Source of the DNA: Carya illinoinensis
Lineage: Eukaryota; Streptophyta; Magnoliopsida; Fagales; Juglandaceae
Length of the DNA stretch: 64,000 bases
Direction of reading: 5' to 3'
Assembly: GCF_018687715.1 (NCBI RefSeq)
Contig: NC_056762.1
Location: 22,109,864-22,173,863, forward strand
Part shown: one piece after another, positions 34,305-46,120 of the stretch
Layout of the letters: each line of letters begins with the position of its first letter
How positions within the stretch are numbered: the first letter of the stretch is position 1
Made by a program: the position numbers and the translations under genes
Notes under the pieces: generated by a model
Database searches by the model: none
Told to the model about the DNA's origin: nothing
The model's input: only the letters and a program-made list of their open reading frames with translations

Positions 34305-37300
34305 TGTGACACCCCTAGACCGTATTGGGAGTTGGATGGAGACTGAAGCATTGGGATATGCAACTTAAGGTTACAAACCCGTTGTTCATAACAGTTAATA
34401 TGCAATGCACCTAGCATATTTATAACAGTTTGCAATATTTGCAGTGTAAAAAATTCATATCTAAGTAAAGATTAAGCTATTAAAGTATGGTACAAATAAA
34501 AAAAAACTATTAATCCCAAAAGAATTTGTTTAGAGACTCCTAAAATAAAAAATGATTAAACCACAACCCTTGCTACTAAGTTTACAAAATCCATCAAAAG
34601 TCACGGATGACATGTAAGCTCATTCGATTTCTCAAATACAACGTTTCTTTTGATCCAACAGTTATCAGACTTCCTTGATATGCTCAAGTAGCATTGTCAA
34701 GTCAATGACTGCTTCTTCGCGACTATCTCCCTCAACATGTTGAGAGCTAGAGGCTATATATCCGTCACCCTTACTAGTGTTTTCCTTTGAACTTTTTTTT
34801 TTTATTCTTTGGGGGAATTAGGATGCTTGCGCTTTCCCATCGCTTTCTCCTAGACTTGTCACAACCTTTACCATTCTGGGGAAATGGTAATGGAAACTAC
34901 CATAGTGAGATTTCAAGAAATCTCAACAAATTAAACCAATAACGTACAAGAAGATAATATAAGCATGTATAGGCAAATCATGATTATGAATGCATGGAAA
35001 TGAACTTGACCAAAAACTTATTTCTTTCTTGTGTGTGATCTTTTGAAAATGTTGACTATGTAATCATGTAACAACGTGACAAATAACTATGTGAGAATAT
35101 CATTTTTTAATTTATATCAATCACTTATAACCATTTGTCCATATAACAATGTGGGGGACAACTCACAGCTCCCATATGCATTGTGGGCTTCTTGCTAGTT
35201 ATTGCATCAATTTGCCAGGCCTCTTGATTGGATGTGAGTATGTAAGAGACCATATGATATGACTTTTTGCAATTTGTATGCACTGCATTTCTAATGCGTT
35301 GCATCCACTAGCATTAGGTGCTACTTCATTCCGAAATCCTTTAAAATGAACCTATTTGAAATCCATTAACTGTGCTTCTTCAACCCAGGGGTTACTACTC
35401 CAATTTAGACACTTCAGAGTTGACAGAAGAGTTCTACTAGAATATTTCCCCATCCTAAAATTTGGAGTTGTGACAATACTATTTCTTTAATGCATAATCA
35501 AAAAACATGTGAGCATGTTACTTTCATGCAGCAATGTCATCTATTTATGCCATGTATTAAGAGTGGATCACGTTTATAGCTTGAAAGAATTATAACATGG
35601 AGAAATGTATACTTAAGTATAACATATAGAAGCTCAACAAAGCATATCACCATTTTTCAAAACTTCAAACATGACATTTAAATCAATAAGCAACATTTGA
35701 GCATAGCATGTACATATAAGATATAAACCACAACATGCGACAAGTAACAATTCCATAATCCAATTTGAATGAAAAAATGCAAAGTATACACATGACATAA
35801 ATACATTATCTAGGAGTAAGTTAGAGGCTAACTTACAAAACTTCAAAATTCGACGATCAAGCAAGCTGAAAATGTATGTTTCAATCATTAGACTGATCAA
35901 AATCAACAATACTTTAAACCAAATGTGTGTGTTGTGTTCTAGGGTTTAACCCTATTCGGTTCTAGGGTTTCATTTCTCACTTTGTGGCCCTTCTCTTGCC
36001 TTGAGCCTTATAGATTTTTGCCTTGAGGAAACTATAGGCCGAATGTTATTTAGCACTTCCCTTAATTGATAGAACCCATATTGGTTTGGTGTTAGTTGAT
36101 CCTTGTAGCCCTAATGAACGTTTGTGTGCGTTGTGTGAAAAGAGTATAGTTGTGTGTGTCCATCAACTCTATGGCCGAAAGTTTCTTGAAGATGTGCAAG
36201 GATTTCTAACTTGTGTCTTAATAGAAGAAAGACATTCATGGAAACCCTAGTGGTGGCCAAAAGTGACCTAACCCTACAAGGGTTCATTTCTTATTTGGCC
36301 ACTAATGATTCAAGTTCTTTGAGAAAACCCTAGACAACCCAATCTCATTAAGATTAAGCATGGTTGAACCAAATACTCCATACATCCCATAAGATTCATG
36401 GCAAGGCCATAACACACATCCTTTACTCTTCTCTTGTTCATCGGAAGAGATAGAAACATGAAGATTCTTACCATGCTAATCTCTCCTATGCTTGTGCATC
36501 TGAATCTGAATCTTCCTTCCTATGCTTGTGCATAGAGGGTGTTTGGATGGTGGGAGTATTTGGCTTTCACCTAGAATGGGTGAGATAGAGAGAGAAATAG
36601 AGTGAAATATGAAAATGGACAAAATGACTTTGATCTTCCTCTAGCATGTGTATGAGATTCGGCCATACATTACCCCATTTAAATGCTTCCCCCCCCCCCT
36701 CGCCCCCAAAAAGACACTTATTCTCTCCAATCTTCTAGAAAAGTAAAAAGTCTTTAGAATCTCTTGCATGGGTGCCAAGTGTCTCATTTCTTCTAGCCCT
36801 AGTTGAAAATTTGTTCTTCTTCCCTTCATCATTGCCTTCTCTTGGGAATGTAAGGGTGTCCCTTGCATGGAGGACATGTGGTGCCTCATTTGAGGTGATC
36901 AAAATTCCATGCCTCCTCTTCATCCATTTTTTGTCTAGATACAATGAACCTAAGGGGAAGACATTGCATGAATGCCAAATGGCACGAGGTGGGCCTGTGA
37001 CTCTTGCCCTAACCGAAATCCCTCTTATCTTCTTTCATCCATGGATTCTTCTAGGAGCCATCATGAGTGACATATGGCTCTTCCCAAAGCCCCCATTCAC
37101 CTTCCTCATCATTAATTCTTCTAAAAGCCTTAAAGCCCTATGTAAGTGTGACAAATGACCATAAGAAAGTTAGCTTCCTTGGGTTTGGGCATATACTTTA
37201 GTAAACTGAACCCTAAACCTTCTCTCATGTAACTTTTAGAAGCCGTCTTGCATGCTTATCAAGTGGCAGATCCCTTATGAACCGAATCTCCCATCCCTAT

Positions 37301-37333
37301 GGATCTAATGATTACATCTTAAGGAATATAACA
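34305..37333 (-). mobile_element. Long LTR-like block A, minus strand
   Basis: Read on the minus strand, it would begin TGTTATATTCC (37333) and end GGGGTGTCACA (34305), i.e. TG...CA. The last ~1.2 kb clearly resembles block B in the opposite orientation: both have CCCCATCCTA-type sequence, GGTTGAAGAAGCACAGTTAA/GGTTGACGAAGAACAGTTAA and an AACCCCT motif. The last 600 bp shares GAGATTTCTTGAAATCTCA and AGAATGGTA with the solo LTR near 54460-54530. No protein is encoded. I could not find a target duplication (left flank GTAAT, right flank CCTTG), so the right boundary is uncertain. Confidence 0.5.
35837..35865 (-). other. Possible micro-exon between splice-like signals in block A
   Basis: On the minus strand, TTTTCAG precedes and GTAAGTT follows a 29-base stretch containing GATCGTCGA. 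A donor-like GGTAAG also lies upstream at about 36472. The solo LTR at 50269-54932 has a comparable arrangement. No transcript evidence is available here. Confidence 0.25.
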
Positions 37334-38221
37334 CCTTGCCTAATTACCTATTAGAATTAACCCTTTATCTTGCTTAAAATGAGCTTATAATACTACATTA
37401 TTTTTGGGCTTTATATTTTTAGCATAAGATTTATTATTATTCTTTATAATTTTTTTTCTTAAGGGAGTTAGTTGGATTTGTTTAAACCATTATACTATGG
37501 CATTTAGTATCATTAGTGGTTAAGCTTAATAGTTAAGTATGAACGGTTTAGTAAACAGGCTTATTAGTACTTCACTTAAGGCCCTTAAAACCCTTAGAAT
37601 GTTATAGGCTAAGATTTAGAACCCTTAGACCAAGCCTTATAAGAGATCAAGTCTTTGTGGGTTAGTCTTAGAAAGATTTGGCCCAACTGTGAGAAAGGCA
37701 TAAGGCCTTTTGGGCGGCGTAACTTATAGTGTGCCCATTTATGTTAAGGCAAGTCTTTCAAGCTCTATCTTTGTGGATTTTGAGACCTCTCATGACCTAT
37801 TAAAATCTAAAACTAAGGCCTCCTATCAACTCAAACCCAAAGCCCATAAACCATGCAACTCCTACTCATGGGCTTCTTAAGCCCAGCAAGGCCCAAAGTC
37901 TTGTCTTGCATTTTCACAATTCTATTTGAAGCCCACATATACCATATCATTAGTTTTTCTCAAGCCCAAATGGTACCCCACACCTTTAGGACTCCCATTT
38001 TTCCATAATTAAGCTTTTAACTTGAGTTAAGGACATTAATCAACTTACTCAACTTACCCATGATTAGTGGTCTTTAAACCATGTTTTGAGCTTAATTTCT
38101 TTCTTAATATTTTTAGCTTTTTTGATATGAAATTATCTTATTTTATTATTCAGTTACATCATTCTTAGATCATATTAGAATCCTAGATAAATCTCCATAC
38201 ATGTCATTAAGGGTAATAACA
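37334..38221. other. Non-coding DNA between two LTR-like blocks
   Basis: No gene. The style is LTR-like, with many AAGCCC/GGGCTT phrases (for example AAGCCCATAAACCATG) and TTAAGCTTAAT. It may belong to the upstream part of one of the neighbouring blocks. The boundary is not resolved. Confidence 0.35.
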
Positions 38222-41200
38222 TGTCAACACCCTAAACCCACACCAATTGGCACACATGTGTGCCCTTGTATGCAATGGATTGAACAAGCCCTAGTTTAAA
38301 ATTTTTGTGCCTTCTTCTCAAGGGAATTATTGTCTTTTAGTAAAAAAAATACCCGTCTCAATGTAGGCATAGTGGTGGACGAAATTGGTTCCAAGAACCA
38401 AACCAAAAACCCAAAAATTGAATGCACCTAAACACTAGTTGGATGGTAACCGAATGCCTTGCATTTTGGTTTAATTTTCTGCTCTCAAATGACCCACACC
38501 CTCACGCTACCCCCATTACCATCCAATACCCAAGAGACCCTCAAATTCATTATGGTAAATTGGCCAAACTTTTTCCTACAAAGAAATACACAAAACTGAT
38601 GGCATCAAACAACCCCACACGACAACACCTTCCCTTCACCTCTTTCCTTTGAGCTACCACTTCATCATCACTTGGTAGCCAATTTCCACATTCCACCACC
38701 TGGAAAAGCATTAAAAGAGTGACTAATGATATGCATAAAACAACCATGAAGAGAGGACAAGAGGGTGAGTCAAGAAATTATCAAAACTGTCCAAGGATTT
38801 TAGCCTTGAACCTAAAGGCTACAATGCTTGATGTCATAAATCATTATCTTGTTTTTTTATTAATTCCTTTTAATGATGCACCATGGCAGCACCTACACAC
38901 CCTCCTTGCATGTCAACACCTAAAAATGAATAAAATCATTTGATTTGGGTTATTATTCACCTGCACAAAGTGATACAACCAATTTGGAAATTCAAACTCC
39001 CTTCACCACCGGCCACATCACCCAATCACCATGGACTAAGGCCAACGTCTTCTCTACATGGCTTCCTATAAATACCTCCCTCACCCCCTATATTTCCTTC
39101 ACACCACTTCTCCAATCCTCATTTTGAGTTTTGAGAGCCTTCTTCCTTTAGAAAATCTAGAGTAAATCGAAGGGTGTGTTCTTAAGTGTTCTTGGGAGTT
39201 TTTTAGAGTTATTGTGTTGGGAGCTTTAGAGGGCCATGAAAATTGTAATTTTCTTGCCCTAGATCTTAGTTTGAATGTTATGTTTTTCTTTTAAGGGTTG
39301 AAGTAATTTTTGGTCGAGTTTAGAAATTGTTACCATGCTTGAATCAAAACCAAATCCATTAAGGTTGGATTAAGTGTTTAAATTGCTTTAAGTGGGAATT
39401 TTAGCGATGGCATGTCGTAGCATATTTTGATATGATTTGTTAATGCCATAGAATGATTTTTGAAGGTTTAGATTTGAGGTTGAAAGCATGCCATGATAGG
39501 TTTTAATTCTATCTTGTATTGATCATCCAAGCATGCACAAATTTCATTAAATCATGCTTAAGTTATGAAGTTTTGATTTATTCCACCTAGGTTTGAAATA
39601 TGAGCACTTAAAAAACCTTGTGATTGGGATAAGAAGGAAAATGCATGATTTAATTCCAATTTGAAACTTTCCTGGATGAAAAAGACTTAGAGATATCGTG
39701 CATGCTTAAAGACTAGATTAATGATGATTAAAGTTTTCAGCCATGATTAAGTGTTGGGATGAACTTTTTTACCCAAGATTAAGGTTTTAACATGTCATTA
39801 ATGATTATGGTAATTGTTTTCAGTTAAAGAAATTGAATATGCATGCATTCATAAGGGTCAGTAGTTGAAATTACACTTAGGCATCAACTAGAGTGCACGC
39901 CACGGGTTGAGTGTATTTAGACTAGTTCCACTTTGATTTTTCAAATTATAAGGGCATATATGGTTTTAGAATATGGAAATATGAGGATTATGAAATTTGG
40001 TTAAATTTGGAATTCGTTTGAAAATAGTGAAAAATTAAGACCTTAGTAGTAATTTTGGAAAGTTTAGGGGTATTTTTTAAATACCCATTTTTGAAACCTT
40101 TTAATTATGAACATCTTCCTTGGTAATTCAAATCCTAACTTAGTATAAATTTGATTACAACTGCCGTGATTTTTCTAAATTTAGGCAGTTTGAAAGTTGG
40201 CCTTTAACTTACACCTTGATAAGTTATTTATGATTTATTTATAAATGCCACATTCATGTTATAATTTTCATTTCGACCATGAAAACATCATATTTTATGA
40301 TACATTGAGTACATGACTACTTGCCTACATGACATGTGACATTTTTACCATTTTTAGCAAATTGCATATAAATGTCATTTTCACATAAAAGCTTGCTACA
40401 TATGCACATTTCATGAATAACGTTTTTTAAACATAGCATGAAAATAATTTTTGTCATGACCCCAAAGGCTAGGATGGGGAATTATCCTAGTGGAACTCAT
40501 CTGTTCACTCTAGAGTAAGTAAAAATGGAGTGATAACCCCTAGGTTGACGAAGAACAGTTAAAGGGCTTCAAATGGGTTCTTTTTAGAGAAAGCTGAAGC
40601 GAAGTCAAATGTTATGATACCTAAGGCTATTGGGTGAACATGTTATGATGGTATGATGATGTTATGTTATGTTACCAATGCATTGAGAACGAGTCTGTAG
40701 ACAATGTAGTTTCAACATGAGTTGTACTACGGTCATTATCAGGTACTGATAGTGCATATGAAAAATTGTAATGATACCATATGTTATGATATTAATGTTA
40801 TGATTATATGTGGAATTGCTAATAATGATGAAAACGTTATGATGAAACATATGTTTTTGATAGTTGAACTGAAAAATATTCTCTAAGAAAATGTGCATCA
40901 AAGTTTTTTTGAAAATATTGAGGAACCTGGATGAGAGACATACTGATTTTTTACATAGCACGCATTTCATATTTATCATTTATCATTCATAATGCATAAT
41001 TTATCTTTGTATACGTTAGTTGTCTAACTTACTAAGATTTCAAGTAAATCTCAACCCTTGTAGACCCAATATCATTCCTCTTAGAATGATAAAAGTTGTG
41101 TCAGAACCTGACGAGGACGGACCAGATGGACCAGTACACCCAATTGATTGAAGAGGAGCCAGATCCCAACAAAAAACTAGACCTCATTTTGATGTTTATA

Positions 41201-41509
41201 GCCCTAACTCTTCACGTATTAGAAAGCATGAAGCAGTTGATTTAGCCATGGAGACTTATTATTAAGAATAATTGTACTAAGATTATGCTACCTTATGATT
41301 TAAACTTATGATGGTTATGAATGATTTTGGGGTGTTTTAGCTTATTCTGGCATAAGTTTTATTTAATTACCCTTATTATGCTACGGTTATTTCATATTGC
41401 TAGATGCATTTATAGGATGCATTGTAACGTGATCTCAAATGTGCTTCCAAGTGTCAAAGTATTAAGTTGTATTAAGGATAAGTTCAGGATCATATTCTAT
41501 AGGGACACA
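38222..41509 (+). mobile_element. Long LTR-like block B, plus strand
   Basis: A plausible span runs from TGTCAACACCC (38222) to AGGGACACA (41509), about 3.3 kb and non-coding. A TATA box (CTATAAATACC, about 39065-39077) is followed by a C/T-rich leader, as in LTR promoters. The second half is related to block A in inverted orientation, and the last ~470 bp resembles the end of the 4.66-kb solo LTR. No target duplication was found, so both ends are tentative. A perfect 16-bp palindrome GGCACACATGTGTGCC lies at 38249-38264. Confidence 0.45.
39065..39077 (+). promoter_or_regulatory. TATA box of LTR-like block B
   Basis: CTATAAATACC sits about 35 bp upstream of a pyrimidine-rich leader (CACCACTTCTCC) in the expected layout of a retrotransposon promoter. 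The assignment is by pattern only. Confidence 0.45.
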
Positions 41510-41847
41510 TGATAATCAAAGTATTTGTGAAGGTTTATTGTACAATAAAATGATGTAGGAGAAATATGATAAAGTAAAATGTTATGTAAATTTATTTTTG
41601 GATTTTTTTTGTATGAATGTATAAACGATGAGCAAAATTGGAAATTATTATATTCACAATGATGGATTTGATGAAAATAGAATATATGGTTGAACTTTGA
41701 GGGTCTCGGAGTTGTAACTTTTTTTAGGAAATTTACTAAAAATTAAATGATTCAAAAGAGATTAAACTGTAATTTATGTATTATCCAAACTCAGAAATAA
41801 GCTTCAAAATAGTAACTAAAATTTAATTAGCGTCACTAAAATAATTT

Positions 41848-42022
41848 AAGAAATACTTGTGTTACGAGTCCAAACATTCTTTGCCCATTATTTACAAAAT
41901 TTCTGAGCATTACCTTTCTTCTACTAATCCAATTAAGGCATTAATAAAACAAAATGAGGAAATTATAATCTCAAGGTGTAAAAAGTGCCGAGACCTATAA
42001 TTGAAATGTTCTCACTAATCTT
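41848..42022. repeat. Left copy of a ~175-bp direct repeat flanking a LINE
   Basis: Starts AAGAAATACTTG and ends CTCACTAATCTT. The right copy (47706-47882) matches at roughly 95% by eye and has the same ends. The LINE lies exactly between the copies, so this is most simply an exceptionally long target-site duplication. Confidence 0.88.
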
Positions 42023-42188
42023 GGGTTATGATTTACGTTCGATCCTCCCCTCTCTCTTCGGAAAGGTGGGGTATTCTCTCTACTGTTCTTTAGAACGTAG
42101 AGGTCTCTCTCTTGAACATGGTTCGAAGAGGCTTAGTGTGGTTTCCAGTGTTTCTAGTCTTTGATTATTAGTCTAGATAGTAACGTGT

Positions 42189-43574
42189 ATGGCAGAAGAA
42201 TTATCTAGTCTTTATGAGGGCCTCTGCCTCACGGAGGAGGAAAAATAGGCAATATGCATACCATAAGAGGAAATCCAAATATCCATTGATATAAGTCAGA
42301 AATGCTTGGCTGCCCTTGTGATAGTAGAAAAAGAAGTTAACAGGGGAGCTTTTCAGGCTACCATGAGCAAGGCATGGAAGGTTGAGGGCCAGACCTCTTT
42401 CAAGAACCTCGGGTCCAATAGGTTTTTAATTGAGTTTCAGAGTCCTAAGGAAAAGGAACGAGTTTTAGAGGCTAGACCATGGTCATTTGATAGATCATTG
42501 GTCTATTTGTTTAACTGTGAAGGCTACCTGGCCCCTAAAGATATAGCCTTGAACGAAGAACCTTTTTGGATACAGTTGCACGACTTGCCTTTTGCTGGCA
42601 TGAACAAAACCATGGGAGAAAAACCAGGTGCAGTGGCAGGCACTGTGCTAGCAGTGGATGCGGATGCTAATGGAATGGCTTGGGGCAGCTTCCTCAGGGT
42701 TAGAGTTCTGGTTAACATATTGAAACCTCTCACCCGTGGTAGGTTTATCATTCTGGGAGAGAAACGCTTTTGGATACCTTTCAGGTATGAAAGGCTTCCC
42801 ATGTTCTGTTTTCATTGTGGTGCCATTAAACTCTCAGGGCCCTCCTGTCCATCATCACCTTTAAGAGGAAAATCTAATGAAGGATCCATATCTCAGTACG
42901 GGTCTTGGGTGAGAGCCAACACACAGATGAGAAGCTTTCAAACTTTCAGCGGGAAGGAGGGTGTTTTCGAAAACTCCAGCAGCTGGCGCCAAACCAAACC
43001 TGGGGACAGTAGGCACAAAGATGGTGGGATGGGATAGAATATTTTTGGGATTAACAATGCAGACTTTGAGCAAACTGACCTTGGAAGCTCTAACAACTAC
43101 GAACTGAAGGGACCTCTACTTGGAAAAGGCAATATGAACAGCAATAGGGACCACACTGGACATACACTACAGCCAAGTTCTGATAGCCTCGAGACCCCTT
43201 TTCTGAGTGATGTGCTCTCAAAGGACTCCCTGGCCTCTAAAGGGATCCTGTCCAACCATTGTCCTCCTATGGTTCCATCTGAACTTAGAAACTCTAGTCC
43301 ACTCAGAGACACGACCCAGGTTAGTTCCCCTTCTCATAATTCTCCTATGAAACCCCCTAGGAATGGTGTTTCAAAAGGGCCAACGTGGAAGAGGAGAGCA
43401 AGAGGTCTGGGTTCTAAAATTTTTGGCCCACCAGACACTATCATGTTGGACCCTACTGTTCCAAAACATTAGAAAAGGCCTGGTGTAGAACCTGTAGAGC
43501 CCATAATGACCAGAAGGAGAGCAAAACAAGCTAGAATGGCAGTGGCTGAACCCCAACCCTGCCAGTCCCCATGA
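42189..43574 (+). pseudogene. LINE ORF1: DUF4283/zinc-knuckle RNA-binding protein, with stops
   Basis: The frame begins MAEELSSLYEGLCLTEEEK, the usual start of plant LINE ORF1. It meets a TAG at 42246 and stays open from about 42306 to 43034. The DUF4283 fold is seen in RFLIEFQSPKEKERVLEARP and WIQLHDLPFAGM. The zinc knuckle reads CFHCGAIKLSGPSC, in which the usual histidine (C-x2-C-x4-H-x4-C) is leucine. Further TAG codons lie at 43035 (where TGG is expected) and 43470. The C-terminal tail RRRAKQARMAVAEPQP ends at a TGA that overlaps the ORF2 ATG at 43571. ORF1 proteins coat the LINE RNA. This copy is dead. Confidence 0.88.
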
Positions 43575-44300
43575 AACACTTAGTTTGGAACTGCCGAGGG
43601 CTTGGGAACCCTCGGACAGTTTGTGAACTTCATCTAATGGTGAAAGAAAAGAGCCCGGAAGTAATTTTTCTATGTGAAACTAAATGTAGAAGAGGCAAGG
43701 TTGAGTGCACTCGGGATAAACTGCACTTTGATCATAGCTTTTCAATAGACAACATTGGAAATAGTGGAGGCTTGGCACTTATGTGGAAAGATGGAGTTGA
43801 TGCTGTGTTGGACTCATATTCTAATCACCATATTTCAATCTCCATAAATTTTGATAACTGTAATAAAAAGGGAACTCTAACAGGATTCTATGGGCAGCCT
43901 ACAACCTCTAGAAGAAATGAAAGCTGGGAACTCTTTATGCTTATTCATTCCAAATCCATAATCCTTGGATATGTATAGGGGACTTTAATGAAATTTTGTA
44001 TCAGGATGAACACTTTGGATCCACTATCCGTCCTTTTAAGCAGATGGAAGACTTCAGGTTGGCTTTGGTGGACACTAGTCTTACAGACATTGGCTTCATA
44101 GGATCACAATTCACCTGGTGTAATAAGAGGATAGGATCTGAATTCACTAAATGTCGACTGGACAGGGTACTGGTTAATGATGAATGGTTGAATCTCTTTG
44201 AAGTAAACTAGTCTTTTGTCCTACCAAGTATTTGCTCAGACCATAATCCTTTATTTATTCAAAGCTCAAACCCAGTCCAAATGGAAGACCCAAAACAGAA
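43571..44300 (+). pseudogene. LINE ORF2 endonuclease domain
   Basis: Starts MKHLVWNCRGLGNPRTV, with FLCETK and GGLALMWKDG, typical of the plant LINE endonuclease. A frameshift near 43965 moves into the frame with GDFNEILYQDEH, then GSQFTWCNKR and CRLDRVLVNDEWL, and the SDHNPL box after a TAG at 44209. The family nicks DNA at the target site. Confidence 0.88.
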
Positions 44301-46120
44301 GATCTTTAGATATGAAGTTGCTTGGGGGAAAAGAGAGGAGTGTGCCAAAATTGTAAAAGTTGCATGGAGGCAAGGTTACTCTCAGAGGTCTAAGCTAGAT
44401 TTCACTCAAAAAGGCTTAAAAACTTGTAGGGAGAAACTGAAGGTATGGAGCATAGAAGCTTTCAGAAACAAGAAGAGGCTACTTAAGCAACTGAGAGATA
44501 AGATAAGGGTATTACAAGCAGCTAACACTGGCTAGTATACTAGTCATATTGTCTCTCTACAAAAAGAAGTGGATGAACATCTTGAAGAAGAAGAACTGAA
44601 ATGGAGGCAAAGAGCCAAGCAAAGATGGCTTTAGGAGGGAGATAGAAATACCAAATATTTTCACAAGAGTGCTTCTCAAAGGAAAAAAGTGAACACTATC
44701 AAACAAATTAGAAGTGAAGATGGTGTTCTAACCTCTAGCAAAGAGGAGATAGCCAAGTCTTTCCAAGACTTCTACCAAAAATTGTTCTCCTCATCTAACC
44801 CGAGGAATATAGAGGCTGCTCTTCACTCCTTTCCATCTTCAGTTACTGAAGAGATGAATTGGTCTTTATCTAGGCCTTATTCTGCTCAGGAAGTGGACAT
44901 TGCCATCAAAGACATGAACCCTCTCGGATCTCCTGGCCCAGATGGCTTCCTAGCAGCCTTTTATCATCAACATTGGGATAATATTGGAAATGAAGTAACA
45001 GCAGCAGCTCTTGAAGCACTTAACACTAGAAAGGGTTTTAAAGAGATCAACCAAACATTCATTTCTCTGATTCCTACGAAGAAATGCCCTCAGCTTGTAA
45101 CAGATTTTAGACCCATTAGCCTTTGCAATGTATTCTATAAAATCATCTCTAAAGTGATAGCAAATAGATTCAAACTCATACTGCCTAAGCTTATCTCCCC
45201 TACTCAGAGTGCCTTTGTTCCTAGGAGGCTGATTTCTGACAATGTGATTGTTGCTTATGAACTATTGCACTCTATGCAAACTAGGTTGAAAGGGAAGCAT
45301 AATGGTTTCATGGCTCTAAAGCTTGATATGAGTAAAGCCTATGATCGAATTGAATGGGAGTTCATGAATAAAGTAATGCTTAAAATGGGTTTTTCGAGCA
45401 AATGGGTGGACCTGGTAATGCAGTGTGTTACCACTGTTAAGTACTCTCTTCTAATCAATGGTGTACCCCAAACCTACTTCGCTCCTTTTATAGGAATCAG
45501 ACAAGGGGATCCCTTATCCCCATATTTATTCATTCTATGTTCTGAATTCTTAAGTTACAGTCTTAATCAAGCTGAGTTGTAGGGACTCATATCAGGGATC
45601 CCAGCTGCCCGAAAGGCTATCCATGTAAATGATCTTTTCTTTGCAGACGACAGCTTAGTCTTCTGCAGATCTAACCCAATAGAATGGGGTAAAGTGCAAC
45701 ATGTACTTAGCAACTATGAACAAGCATCAGGGCAAAGGCTTAATCTTGACAATCCTCTATCTTCTTCAGCAGTAATACCAAGGTTGAAACCCAGCATGCC
45801 ATCCTATAGCTTGCAAGAATTAAAGCTTCAGGAAATTTTGACAAATATCTGGGCCTACCTTCTTATGTGGGAAGAAGTAAAACCAAAGCCTTCAACTCAG
45901 TGTTGGATAGGATCAAAGCTAAAATGGCTAGTTGGAAAATCAATATGCTGTCTCAGGCTGGGAAAGAAACTTTGCTGAAAGCTGTTCTGCAATCTATTCC
46001 CACATATAGTATGGGAATCTTCAAATTCCCCAAGACCATCCTTAAAAGGGTTAACCAGCTCTTACAATCCTTTTGGTGGGGCAGAAAAGAGAATAGTTCC
46101 AAAACTCATTGGTTGAGCTA
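44301..46120 (+). pseudogene. LINE ORF2 reverse transcriptase
   Basis: Largest open piece 44689-45582. Motifs in order: [52 protein letters not shown] (motif A), [18 protein letters not shown], then the FADDSLVFC catalytic box at about 45640. A frameshift near 45840 precedes the thumb (YLGLP-like region degraded; GKETLLKAVLQSIPTYSMGI). Stops lie at about 44533, 44632, 45580 and 46119. Confidence 0.9.

Noticed and set aside
38217..41514. Target duplication for LTR-like block B (TAACA on the left against TGATA on the right).
   Set aside because: The pentamers do not match, so I do not claim a duplication; the ends remain tentative.
42524..43312. Minus-strand frames opposite LINE ORF1.
   Set aside because: Shadow frames of the plus-strand ORF1, with no independent similarity.
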